Shown: positions 12,240 through 24,670 of the stretch, piece by piece
Position numbering within the stretch: the first letter of the stretch is position 1
How the letters are laid out: each line of letters starts with the position of its first letter
Assembly: GCA_946699065.1 (NCBI GenBank)
Contig: CAMPDV010000900.1
Coordinates: 62,001 to 126,000 of the forward strand
Length of the DNA: 64,000 nt
Origin: Loxodes magnus
Taxonomy: Eukaryota > Ciliophora > Karyorelictea > Loxodida > Loxodidae
Direction: 5' to 3'
Translations under genes and position numbers: made by a program
Notes under the pieces: model-generated
Told to the model about the DNA's origin: nothing
What the model saw: only the letters and a program-made list of their open reading frames with translations
Database searches by the model: none

Positions 12240-13184
12240 TTTACCTTGTTAGATGGTAACATTGATTTTATAATAATAGGATAAATTAAGTTTAGCAATT
12301 TTCGAGGATTTTCACCTCTTCATGCTGGACACCAGATTGTTCCAGTGTTAAAAATAAAGTTTTAGATGTTTCTACTCCTCTCTCCTCCTATTACTCTTGT
12401 CATTTCCGGATCTAGCCTTATTTCTAATTAAATTTTCTCCTGTAAATGTATCCTTATTCATTTAAGTATAATCTTTCTCTTATTTGTCTCTACATTTATT
12501 TTTTCTTCCTCTACTGTATGGTTCTTTATTCATTCCAGTACTACGTCTTGAAATTTTGGAATTCCTTGCAGCGTCTTCATAAGTGTTCTGTCGAATTGCA
12601 GTAGTAACATTTCTTCACTACTTTTTGGAGTTTAACCTTAGTCTTCCTATTGGTCTCTTCAATCATCATTGAATCTCCCCTTTGTTCATCTAATTTTTTT
12701 CTAGTATTTACAGTCTAATACTCATATTAGATTGTTTCTGAAGCTAATTTAAGGATTAGCTACTCTGGTCTTAAGATATGTTTCAGAAAGCGCTTAGTTC
12801 TCTTTCTTAGGACATAAGTCTGGATTCTATTCCTTCCGCTAGGTTGAGTTTTTCCATCAGTTTCTCATTGTCCTTTCTCAGTTTCCTAACCTCTTCCTGG
12901 AGGTTTAGTACCACTTTGATGAGCTGTTCCATGCTCATCTGGCCAGAAGGATTGAACTTTGAGACCTCCTGATGCAGAGCAGACTTCATCTGCTTTCTGG
13001 GCTTCTCTTCTGAGGTTGGAGTTATCTCATGTGTTGTCTTCTGAGCTTGCTTCTGTTCCTCTTCAGGTTGTTAGAATTAAGAAAAAGGTTAGAGTTAAGG
13101 GTAAGAAGACTATCCAAGATTGGATTCAGGTTTCCTCCCCAACTTTTTGGAGGTGGTGTAGAAACCTCTTTTGAATCCTTCCAT
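12240..13184 (-). pseudogene. ORF1 (gag-like) copy with CCHC knuckle, frameshifted
   Basis: The minus-strand ATG at 13184 gives MEGFKRGFYTTSKK, the same start as the copies at 4527 and 52081. Next come PTSEEKPRK, then a coiled coil with QLIKVVLNLQEEVRKL and EGIESRL, close to the copy at 4527. After one frame change, an intact zinc knuckle C-YY-C-NSTE-H-LWRR-C follows at about 12615, its Trp encoded by TGA, and then KEFQNFK shared with the 5.1-kb copy. The C-terminal region in another frame gives GTIWCPAW.GENPRK, similar to the end of the copy at 52081. At least two frameshifts make it a pseudogene. Confidence 0.6.
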
Positions 13185-13729
13185 TTTTTTTAATTACAAT
13201 ATTGATTTTATTTGTTCAATTTTTTATATAGAAAAAAGAGATATAAAGTGATTAAAAATAGATATAATTTTATATTAAGCAAATCCCAATTTCAATTTTA
13301 TAAAAAGCTTATTTGCTAAAAAACCTTTCACTTTCTAAAAAAAATTATAAAGAAGGTTTAATTATTTCTCTACAACTAAAGATAAATAAAGAAATCCCTA
13401 GAAAAAGTAAATAAATTACTTATTTTTCAAATTAGCATAAATTAAAATATTAGATTAGAATTAAACTAGCTAAAATCATAAGTATTATACAAGTCTTTGA
13501 TTTTATTAGATATCTCTATCTTTTGCTTTTAGTACTTTTGAATATAATTTCTAAGCATTTTGAATAATCTTATAGTGCTAGAAATGTAGTTTATAAAATG
13601 TTTTTAATTATAGACTTCTTTCTATTTGTTTATTTTATTTTTCACATAGTAGCTAAACTTCTATTTTGAGCTTTACTATTTATAAACTTAATAATCAATA
13701 AAATTAATATATTTAAGCTTTTAATTCGA

Positions 13730-15290
13730 ATAATGAAACACATGCTAAAGAATAATTTGTGCCTGTTAAAATAGATGGATTTCAGAACTATTATAAAAAT
13801 GCTTATGGAAAAGGAGGAGGTGTCTGCATATAGGCTAAAGAAAAAATAAGCATACTAAATAATTTAAGAGGTAGATGAAGAGGTCTCGCTCAGATTTTGC
13901 ACAATAAAACTTGACGATATACTCTTCACTTCCTACTACATATCAAACAACAACAAGACAACAGATATGAAAGATGAAGTATATGACATTCTCAATGAAA
14001 TAACCATTGCGTTTCCCTATAATGCTCAAATTCTCCTTAATAACTTCGATGCACTACTAGAAGATTTCGGTAGCAATCTTCTTAACAACTACAATAATGC
14101 TACACGACTAAAATTGTTATATTATAGAATGACTTGTAGATAATCAAAAACCCTATAGATAATACATACATTCATAAAGTTTATCATTAATATTACTGCA
14201 ATGACTACATATTGGCAACACAACATTCGAATATTGATTAATTCAATAATTTCTAGCCCCACTATTATCAACTAATCACTAATCATATTACTATATCGGT
14301 GACTCTGGTTTACTATGCCACCACAAATGTCCCAAAATAACAGCTGTTATTCTATAAAATAGACAAGCTACTTGATCCAATGGACAGATAAAATTACTAA
14401 AATCAGTTTTAAGGAAGTTTTTCTTGTTTTTGACTGTAGATTAAGACAACTTAGATTCATAATATATTTCATCACGAAGATACTTTAGAATAGTGCAATG
14501 AACACTTTAGGAACAGTCAAATAAAATACTAATTACAATAAACATCCTCGGGATATCACTATGAAGTATATAGCTGCGAAAAGAGCGAACTAGGAGTAAA
14601 AGAGACTGCTATTTATGCAAGGAAGAGTCAATAAAGTAGTGACAGAAGTTCATTCTACAGCTAGAAAACTTAGAAGCAAATATATGCAATCTTATTGGAA
14701 GTGGAAAAGCTACAGGCTAAAGGAAGCTTTTCAAACTCAATGGGAACCAGCGAACAATGATCTGTTAAGCGAAAAAGATTATCAACTCTAAAGTAAGGAA
14801 TTAAATTAATTTTAACAAAGATCTCTAGGACTCTTTTATTGATAGCTGAGAAACTTTTGTACTAAACAAGGATAAAAATATTACATAGAAGCAAATTGAG
14901 TTCAGTAAAAGATAAATAGATCACATTTATAAATATCCTTAACTTATCAATTATCCACCTTCTCACTTACAAAATTTTGCACTTTTCCAATTTGAAGAAA
15001 TTTAAGAAATATTGAGCATATTACAAACGGCAAGACAGCTGAACCTGATGGAATAAAGAATGAATTCATCAAGTATGCTGGAGAAGAGATATCGTTAATA
15101 AGGCACTTTTTTATCAATAATATGTTAAGACTCTAAAGAATTCCATAAAAGTTGAATACCTCCATCATCATCCCTATTTTTAAGAAAGGTAGTAAGAACG
15201 ATTGAAAAAAACTGAAGACCAATTTCGCTTAAGATCTAAATCTCAAAAGTTTCAAACCATTATGCATGATTATAAAGAAGCGCGCACCAA
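13730..15290 (+). pseudogene. Non-LTR retroelement endonuclease/reverse transcriptase remnant
   Basis: Plus-strand frames recover pieces of an APE-type endonuclease and the start of the RT. GKGGGVCIQAKE at about 13800 resembles the GGV.I.V.. strand, and LLNNFDAL near 14040 resembles GDFNA. The RT start is NGKTAEPDGIKNEFIKYAG at about 15030, then NTSIIIPIFKKGSKND, with a TGA where LINE RTs often have Trp or Pro. The RT stops abruptly at 15280 and is joined to the hairpin/tail 3' end. Frameshifts are frequent. The truncation against a 3'-end module suggests an internal deletion or a template switch. Confidence 0.6.
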
Positions 15291-15327
15291 CGAGGTGCTA
15301 CGCGCTTATGATGAAATTTCTTTATTT
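15278..15327 (+). repeat. Conserved hairpin, member 3, with retroelement tail
   Basis: This is the most regular member: outer stem AAGCGCG/CGCGCTT, inner stem CACC/GGTG, loop AACGA, bulge CTA. It is followed by a short T-rich ttctttatttat tail. The 3' flank of gene B begins immediately after, so this is the insertion boundary. Confidence 0.65.
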
Positions 15328-16833
15328 ATAAAAATTAATCACTCATGTTATTAATAACTAATTTAAGTTTCTTCAAGTTCTCTATTGGAATATCAATTTT
15401 ATATTTTATCAATGTTATCAATTCCTTGCTAGTAAAAATATTAAAATAAAAACACAAATATAATTTATTTCGATCTTAATTAAAATGATAAGAATTTTAA
15501 AATTCTTCTATCTAGTTTATTAATTAATTATTATGAGGTATATTTTAAAGAATAATCAATTTTAACTTTTTAAATTTTATAATTTTAGGTATTTTTATTC
15601 AAGATATATTTGGATATTTCCTTTAGAGAAATATCAATATAATATATGGGCTGATTTAGTTTTTTTTCTATTTTATTTTTGTATTTTTAAGTAATATTTA
15701 TTAAATAGCTTCGAAATAATTTTGAATAAATCAAATAAATAGATTTATTAATATTTCCTTAGCTCTTTGAAAATATTTGTATATAACTTTAATTTTAATA
15801 TATTTATTTTATTTAAGATAGTTACTTTATTATAAATTGATATATCCTATAATACATTTATTTATTTATAAAATTATTTAAATAAAGTATTTTTATTTCC
15901 TTCTAAGTATCTAATTTATGGTAAAACCTTTTTTATTAATTTAATAGGATAAATCTTCTTAAAATAGCTATCTAATTAATTTCTACTCTATATTCCTTTA
16001 TTTAAGTCTAAGCATACTTTCATCTTCATAATATTATAGCTTTTAGATATTTCTTATTAAGATTCTAAATGAATAAGCTTATCTCTTTGATATATTCTAA
16101 GAGCATTTATAATTAGTTATATTTAATTAGCACTAATATCATATTTTAGTGGCAAGAATTATTTATCAAATACTTTATCCTAAAAAATCATAATAAGTAT
16201 TATTTACTCCTTTGAGTATAATAGTGCTTTTATAAGTCTCAAAAATTAAATAAGTTGCTGAATAAGTTATATAAGCAAAAAATAAAATTATTAAAATTCT
16301 TAATTGAAATTGCTTTTATTATTTAACATTATGACTAATTTCTAGATCCATAGTATAATAATTCCTTCTAAAATTAAATAAAATCTTAGTTTTAATTTAT
16401 AATTAATAATCTATATGTCACTTTGCTTATAGAAATATATCTTAAGTTATAAAATTATCTATACTTTTATAACTAAATTATTTTTAATTCATATAGCTAG
16501 AAAATAAATCTACCAGTAGGATTAAAAGCAATGAGAATATATTGTTGATTGTTGCTTATTCTTCCATCTATTTGAAGATTTTATTTTAATATCTCATTTA
16601 TATCATATTTGACTACTCATTTTGTATCTTATTATACACTTTTAGTATAAGTAGAATATTAAATATGGGATTTAATCTCTAAGTATTCCTTTTATTTTAT
16701 GAGTTTGATAATTATACAAAGTAGATAAAGGATTGTTAAAAATACTTTGCATAATTTAAATCAAATAAAGCATAAATTAAATTTTCTTAAAATCAAATTT
16801 AAATGTGAAATGAAAGATTCTTTTGTTTATCTT
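15328..16833. repeat. 3' flank of copy B, homologous to flanks of A and E
   Basis: AT-rich, non-coding. It is an inverted copy of 2814-4220 and parallel to 52285-54575 minus the insertion there. Nothing coding seen. Confidence 0.65.
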
Positions 16834-16847
16834 TCAAACTTCTAGTT

Positions 16848-19772
16848 TCAAATTTCTCCTTGTTAATTTTTTTCCCTAGGATTGATATTTTCATTTTCTC
16901 TTGAAGTCTTTTTCAATCAGAAGATCTTATTTACTTGTTCCTACTTTCCTCTTTCTTCGCTCTCCAAAAATTTTATGTCTCGTTGGGTAATAAAACTTGT
17001 AATAGTTTTGTTTATTACCTAAGAATCGTTGAAACCAGTTATTCCTAATTATGGTAACCCTTCGTTTCTGTCTTCGGCTTGGACTTTAGCTTTACGATTT
17101 TTTTAGTACTCTTTAACTAGATTAACTATTACTAAAATTAAGTTAACCAATAAACTTAAAGTAGCATAAGAAATGCATACTATTACAATAACTCATCCCA
17201 GTATTTCTTTCTATTTCTATTGGCTTTCGTCCAAAACTTTATTTTCAATATTTTTAAAATAGAAATTTAGGGAGTAAATTGGTATTAGCAGCAACTCACC
17301 AATAGCTTCTAAAGCAAATATTATTTTGCTTGTATATGGTTTAAATATTTGTATATAAAGCAACCATAAAAAGCAAATGGCTATATATATGATTATTTGA
17401 GGGATATATGAATCTACGAGGATTATAGCTGCAAAAGAAACAAAGAGTCTTCTTGTTAGAAAAAGAGTCTAGAGCAGAGTTTAGGGTAAAGTATTCTAAA
17501 ATTTTTAGTCGAAATAAACGATATATTTATCCTTAATTTCTTGCATCTACTTTTCATACTTTTCTTCCTTGAGCTCTTCAAATTTTTATTTAGAATAGAA
17601 ATATTTTTTTGAGATCCAATAACTGCTGAAAATACAATAAATCTAGATGTTCTAAAATTAAATAAAGCTTACTAAGACAATAACTGCAAGAAAGGAATTA
17701 AAAGCTGCATAAAAGTCACTTAAACTAAAGTGAGCAAGTTACATCATAATTGCATTATTTATTTACAAGGCTTTAATGCTATAAATCATAGTTATGTAGT
17801 TTCTATTTGTAAACTTAGTTCTCAGCTTTTCTATTTGCTATTTAAATTTGAAATGTCCAAGTGCTTTCAAAATTCCATCGATAGAAAAAAGAATTGTCAA
17901 TAGTAAAAGAGGATTTATGATATTAGAAAGTAGAGTGTAACTTCGAAAACTTAGAAGGACATAAATTTCTCTATCTACTAACAGTTTTTCAGAATCAATG
18001 CTTTTAAACTTACTATCATTAAATCCATCCTTTTTGTAATTCTCGTAGTAATAAGAGTCTAGAATGTCAGTTCTTCTAACGTCAATATAAGCATTCATGA
18101 AAATTAACTAAGTAGTTAAAATTCCTTACAAAACATTTCCTGATGATGATGATTAGGATTTAGATTGGTAATTAACACTTGTAGAAACTAAGCTGCATAC
18201 TAAAATACTATAAGTAAGTACATTTGCTAAATGATGAGTGGACTCGATTAAATTCTCTTCAGAATTGGATAAATTAAACTTAGAAAAATTTTTAATTTCT
18301 AACAATGCTTCATCAGTTGCTTCAGTTGTGTTACGTTCTTCATTTTCCTCGTTGGTTTAGTTAAGTTACTATTCTTAACTTGAGTTATTTAAATTACAGA
18401 TGTTCTCTATTAAGATATAAGGTTCCTCACATTAAAGACATTAAGTTCCATCTTAGCTGCAGTTCTAGCAGCCTTTTATTTTAGCACTGCATTTTAAACA
18501 GGCTTTATTTTTAATATAGTAGGTTTAGTTTGGACAACTTTCTATGCAAGTATTATCTAGCAAGAGAAGATTATTTTCACACTAACTGCATATTTCTCCA
18601 TTTTCACTACAATTCGAGCAGTTTCTTTATTTTTCATTGCATTTTAAACATATTCCATTTTAAGCAAAATATCCTTCACTTGGACATTTTAAAACACACT
18701 TGTTTTCTAATAAAATAAAAGGATCTTGGCATTTAGTACATATTTCTCCTTCTATACTACAACTTAAGCAGTTTTGGATACTATCTTTACACTTTAAGCA
18801 AGTATTGTTATAAACATAGTAAGTCTCATTAGGACAGCTTTAAACGCATTAGTCTTGGAAAAGGTTAAAAGGTTCTTCACACTTTAAGCAAATATCTCCT
18901 TCTTGCTTGCAAAACAGACAATTTTATATAGTTTTATTGCAAAGTTCACACTACTTATCATTATTACTATCCTACTAGGTTCAAGGACACTACTAAACGC
19001 ACTCGTTTTCCATTGATAATTTTAATTAGCAAGAACAAGAGTTACTTCTGAAGGTTCATCCTTTATAGCACTATAAGCAATTATTATTCTATGTCTCGTA
19101 GCATTTGTAACATTAACTTCCGCAGACAAGTTCTGTTTAACTAAAATTGAATCCTTAGTAAGAGTGATTTAAGATAGATTGCAACTGATCTTAAGTAAGA
19201 AATTAGTCCCCATAATATCTTAAAGAGTAAATATAACCTACAAAATTTCATTTGCTTAAGTAACTTCCTTAATATATAGAATCTTATTTTTAAAATTAGA
19301 TTAAGTTTTAAAAATAATTCTAATAAGTTTTGAATTTATAATCCATTTAAGAATAGGTAGCAGAAATACTGAAATTACCTAGTTTATTCATAGAAAAAGC
19401 AACAAATACTCAATTATCTTGAACTAAATTTATACTAAAAGAAAATTGAGTTCAGTTTTCATTATATAATTGTTTTAGTCGAAAGATTGTTTATTTATCC
19501 TAAGCATTTTAAATATTCATTAACTCCAAAAAATTTGGTTAGTCGTTGAAGAGTTAAAATCAAGTATAGCCTATTTAGTTAGAATCAATCTTTAGTCATG
19601 CAGTCACACTAAATTAAGCTTAAGGATTTATTCCATATTAAGAAAACTTGTTACTTTTAGATGAGTTCTGCGTTATTTAAGTGGGAGTATTTGGAACCAA
19701 TATATCAAAAAAGCTAAGCTAAGATTGAATCTATAAGGCCAAGCAGCATAGAAGCATTATGAATATTTTCAT
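16848..19772 (-). CDS. Cys-rich repeat multi-pass surface protein, copy B
   Basis: Minus-strand ATG at 19772 follows a TTATAAA block shared with C-E. Signal peptide MKIFIMLLCCLALQ, lectin/LamG-like domain, CxxC repeat array, acidic linker and A-type membrane module. I followed it in frame from the start to the membrane module, with TGA as Trp (TA-W-LK, YT-W-F, DN-W-VF, KG-W-TF, CP-W-T). It has about 120 fewer residues in the Cys-rich array than copy A: the sequence jumps from a DNTC repeat to the last CPNQTYY repeat. Near the 3' end a 1-nt loss relative to A shifts the frame, so it would stop at TGA 16850 rather than at the homologous TGA at 16836. About 974 residues; probably still functional. 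Confidence 0.75.
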
Positions 19773-21265
19773 TTTATAATTAAAATAAATAAAAATTATT
19801 TATTAAACTTATTTAAAGCAGCCTAGCATCTTATATATATTCAACTAAATCATTTAATTTCATATTTTCTACCTTATTAAATTGTATAATCAAAACATGC
19901 TTTTAATTATTCCACATTTAGAGTATACATCTATTTACCTTATGAAACAATATAAATGTATGATATAATTATTTTAAATTTATATTTTATTTAATATCTC
20001 ATATAGATAATGAAAGCGTAAGTAAATTAGTTATATCTATTTAAATTCTTTTAGAATGTTTTAAAGGAAATTGTATAGCTATAAATATTTAATTTCTTCA
20101 TCATTTTATTTATTTAAGATAATTTTCTATAAGCGAAGAATCTTAACCTTAATAGCCTGTATTTATTGAAGATAACTTTTTATTTTTTATTTTAATGTTG
20201 AGTACTTTATAGAGTTTGAAAAAATTTCTATGCTTAAATTAATTTTAATACTAGCATTTTTAATTGAAAAATATATTTATAGGAACTATAAATGAGAATT
20301 GGATAAAAATTAATAGTTCTCATTAATATTTGGCATGTGGTTATAAAGATTCAGTCCAATGATTTTAATTAAACTTTAAATCTAAAGCTTATTAATTATA
20401 CATAACTAATAATAGAAAATGTTTAAAGATTCATTTAATATATCTAAAATTCGTATAAAGAAATAGATCTTTATAAAATAAAAAAAATCACCCCTTAAAT
20501 GCAATACTTTTTCCCTTTAGTATTTATAATAAATGTTTTCAGTTTAATTTAGCTATCCTAGATAAATTTTTATCCTTATTTAAATAAAACTTTTTTCATT
20601 TTGCATAAAAGCTAAATATTATAATTGTAAATTGCTATTTGTCTTAATAGCTAATAAGCTTCATTTTATGATTTAATAAATTAATTATATTTTTGATTTA
20701 ATTTAATCCTAGTTGCTCGATATGCTTTTTCAACATTTACTCCTTATAATTAATATATAAAGCAATTTAACCTTAAACTTTAGCTTTTATTTATTTAGCT
20801 TTGATATAATTCACAATTTTTCGTTTTAAGATTTAAAATTTAAAATTGTTATAAAAACTAGTTTCATATCAAATTTCCTTTGCTAAGCTATTAATAAATT
20901 TGACTTTAGCATTTTAACATTTCCTTTTATTCAAATTTAAAATTACCCATTTATTATAACTTTAGATTAAAGGTTATATTCTATGCTTAAGCATTTCTCA
21001 TTTATTTTACAGTCAGATAATAAAATAAACTACTATAATTTTACATTTTTATTTATAACTTTAATCCCTTTATACTTAATAGCTTTGTAAGGCTATCAAC
21101 AATTAAACTTAATCTCTATAATAAATTTAAATAGTGAAACCAAAATTTCTAACTATTAAAATAGCTACACAAAAGAACTTAGCTAATTTAACTTAAAACT
21201 AGTTGATAAACCAAAAATTAATAAATCATAAAATCATAAAAAGAAGAGTTTTATTATTTAGTAGA
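19773..21265. repeat. 5' flank of copy B, diverged from that of C and E
   Basis: Non-coding, AT-rich. Recognisably similar to 28271-29514 (C) and 58159-59665 (E) but with many substitutions, unlike the near-identity of C and E to each other. The end next to 21265 also matches E. The TTATAAA just before the ATG is conserved in B-E and may be a core promoter element (inference). Confidence 0.6.
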
Positions 21266-21280
21266 ATGGTACATTGTTAT

Positions 21281-21803
21281 AAATAAATAAATAAATAAAT
21301 AAATAAATTTAATTATAGAGCGCGTAGCACTCTCGTTGGTGCGCAGCTCTTTAAAAAAAAATGTTTCATACTGACAAGAATGTTTGTTACTGATAAAATT
21401 ATCAGATACTGATAAATCTTGTTCAATACTGGTATAATTATTCAGTACTGATAAAAATGTTCAATATTGATATAATTTTAGAATACTCGTAATCTTTAAT
21501 ACTTGCTGGAGGTCCAAGGACATGGCAGGATTGTGTCTCATTGCATCACCAAAGTAGAGGACGACATGTGACAATTATGGGTACTTAAATTCCCCACCTC
21601 TGATGAAGCTCGCAATATTATTTCTTTTTCGTTCCAGAATTAAAGCTAAACTAAGCTAGTGTCGAAGGTCTAAGAATCTTATGTCTCGAGGCCAAACTAA
21701 AGCAGAGGAAGACATAAAGTTGATTATGGGTACTTAACTTCCCCAACCTCTGATGAAGATAACTTTGTTGTTTACCTTCGAGCAACTATGGCAGTTTTAA
21801 AAA
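21281..21803 (-). mobile_element. Short retroposon with hairpin and (TTTA)n tail
   Basis: An inverted, nearly identical copy of 50027-50533. Read on the minus strand, it has two related blocks containing a run that can encode FPTSDE on the opposite strand. A minisatellite of TCAGTA-containing units follows (21358-21480), then the conserved hairpin (21318-21349, GAGC.GCG with CAC/GTG inner stem) and a (TTTA) tail at 21281-21309. About 510 bp, no intact protein. It looks like a SINE-like or internally deleted derivative moved by the local LINE machinery. Confidence 0.6.
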
Positions 21804-21839
21804 AATATATAACAATAGTCAGTTTTGTGGATTACATAT

Positions 21840-22290
21840 AGAAACCATTAGAGTTGTCTTGAATGTGAGTACTAAGAAGAAATTTGCTTAAAGTTTGAAG
21901 AACCTTTTATCTTTTTCCAAGAAAATACGTTGCCAGCTGGCCTAATGAGACTTACTATGTTTACAACTATATATGGTAAAATATGAAAATAGTATCCAGA
22001 ACTGCTTAAGTTGTAGTATAGAAGGAGAAATATATACTAAATGCCAAGATTCGTATGTTTTATTAGAAAACGAATGGTTTTTAAAATGTCAAAGAGAATG
22101 ATATTTAGCTTATAATGGAATATGTCTAATATGCAATGATAAATAAAGAAACTGTTCAAGTTTTAGTGATAATGGAGAAATTTGCAGTTAGTGTGAAAGA
22201 CCTTATCTATTATTTGAAAATACTTGTGTATTAAAACTGTTCTATCGACGTATTTTACAGTTATAAAGTTATATGTTTAAACTTACTCAA
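21840..22290 (+). pseudogene. Decayed fragment of the Cys-rich surface gene
   Basis: Nucleotide similarity to copies A-E is obvious: repeats around EEPF, NETYYVYN, SSCSIEGEI, TKCQD and RNCSS. Many Cys codons are mutated, frames change several times, and one to two repeats are missing. It covers only part of the Cys-rich array, starting right beside the short retroposon at 21803. Non-functional. Confidence 0.7.
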
Positions 22291-22299
22291 TTTCAGATT

Positions 22300-24670
22300 C
22301 GATTTAAGTCAATAAAACATGATAAGTCAAGGCTTGAATATCAAAAAATTAATTCTTTACTTAGTAATTTTAATTTAAAAAGCCTTATAAATTAGTTAAA
22401 TATAATATATAAAAATATTAGCACTATTTAATACAAAAATAATAATAAAAAATAAAAAAAAAATAAGAATAATAGATATTATTAAAAATAATAAATACAT
22501 ATAAATTTATTTAATTTATTTTAAATGTCTAATTCTCTAACTTAAAACGATGCTGTTTCTTAGATTCAAATTATAATTAAATAATTTTAATATAAATATA
22601 AATTTGAATACATTTAGTGGATTTAATATATCCTTAATATTATTAAAATTATTCATATATTTATATTTAATTTTATTTAAATTTTTTAAATTTATTTATT
22701 TATTTTCTTTAATAGTAATAGGTTGTTTTTTACAGTTTTAAAAGTAGTTTACTTTTTAATTAGCATTACTTTTTTAAAATATTTGCATAATATCTAAAAT
22801 ATATCTCTATATTTAATTTCTTCTAACTACAAAAGAATATAAAGTTAATATGCTATTTAATATTATAATTTTTAATAAAATATAAATAAGCTTTATTAAT
22901 AAAGTTGCTATAAACAATAAATTTTAGTTTTATTATTTTTTCTCATAAAAGAAATTAATAAATTAATATATTTAACTTAGCAAATATTTTAAACTATTTA
23001 AATCTTTATTATATAATAAGCTCTTTATTACTAAATATTTTTAAAATAAATCTTTTACCATTCTATAGAAAGATTAAAAATTAAAGAATTAAAAAAATAA
23101 AAATAATGATATTATTAAATAATTTAAATTTATAAAATTAAAATTTTAAGTATTTTAATAAAGTTAATTATTTTAATATTTTAATTAACAATAACTAAGA
23201 AGTTAATTTTGAAGAAGTTTAAATTATATGGGATTTTATATTTTTTATTATTTCCGAAAATATAAATTATATAATTATATAATAATAGATAAATATAAAA
23301 TATGTATATAGTTTGTATCTTCTAATATAATTTAAAAATTTATAATATAAATAAGCAAAATTACTTATATGAAAATATTTAATTATTTAATTTATTTTTT
23401 GCAACTTTTATACAAAGATATATTTAAACATTTGCTTATATTCATTTTCTTTTTGTTAGTTTAAAGTTTTTATAATTAAAATATTTAATGATGAGAGTTT
23501 AAAAATACAATCATGAGAATATAATGATATGAAGTTTTTGATTAAATTAGATACTTCATTTTATTTTTGCTTATAAATATCATATTTCTTTTTAACTTTA
23601 TTTCTTCCCTTCTTCTACTTTCTATTTTAGTTTGCTAATATTTTTTATTCTTTCTATGTAACAAATTATCTTTTTATTTCTCTACAGATTGACTGCATTT
23701 TTATAACCACCAATTTAAATACTATCAAAGAAAATATTGTAAAAATAAATGAGAAGAAAATTTACTAAATTCCTTAAAAAAAGAGTTCTAGCTTTACAAA
23801 CATACAAGTATACTTAGATTAAAAAATAAATTAAAAATTTTTGATATAAATAATTTGCATTTCTTTCATTCAGATTTCTAATAATTTATTTTAAAGATAA
23901 ATCATAAAATATAAACATAATTCTAAGGAAAAATGTTTAGTTTAAATAAATTAGATAATATTATATTTAATAAAATATTATCAAAATACAAATAATTTCT
24001 TTTAATGTATATTAGTTTAGTTTTATAGATTTTAATTATTTATATATTCTTCTTAATAATTAAAATTCCTTTTTAATTTTATATAAATTCTATATAATTG
24101 TTTAATTAATTAATTAATTAATTTTTTAAATATCTTAAATTTTAAAGGTTATTGAAATATTTTAAATAGGATTGAGTATATGAAATCTGATTAAATTTAT
24201 AATATTCACCAAGATCTAAAGTAGGTTAAGTTAAAACTTTTTAAATATTAATCTTAAAGATAGTTATTCATAATTTCTTTAGTCCTTAGTAATAAATAAT
24301 TTTAACTATTAGTTTACATTTTTATTATATTTATCTTCTATTGATTCACTTTATATTTTAATTATTATGTTTAGCTAACATTTTTTAAATTATTTATTTA
24401 TAATTTTTATTTAATATTTTTAAATATATATTAAAACTTATATATATATATTAAAATTTATTTATTTAATTTAAGCTAAAATATTTTTACTTGCTTTAAA
24501 CATTTTTTATAATATGATAAATATAAAATAGTAAAAAACCCATTTTACCTTATAATGTTGTTAAATTTAAAATTATTTTTATTTATCAATTTATTAAATA
24601 AATTTTAAGACTTTTATCTCTTAATTTTAAATTATTTTTTTAATTTTAGTACATTAAATTTCATTTCTCT
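22300..24670. other. AT-rich 3' region of copy C
   Basis: No coding content seen. From about 23330 to 24670 it is an inverted match to 37454-38830 downstream of D. It includes short ATTA tandem runs near 24100 and TATA runs near 24430. The part before 23330 has no partner that I can see. Confidence 0.5.

Noticed and set aside
12959-13174. Plus-strand 71-residue ORF at 12959
   Set aside because: Antisense to a well-supported ORF1 start and coiled coil on the minus strand.
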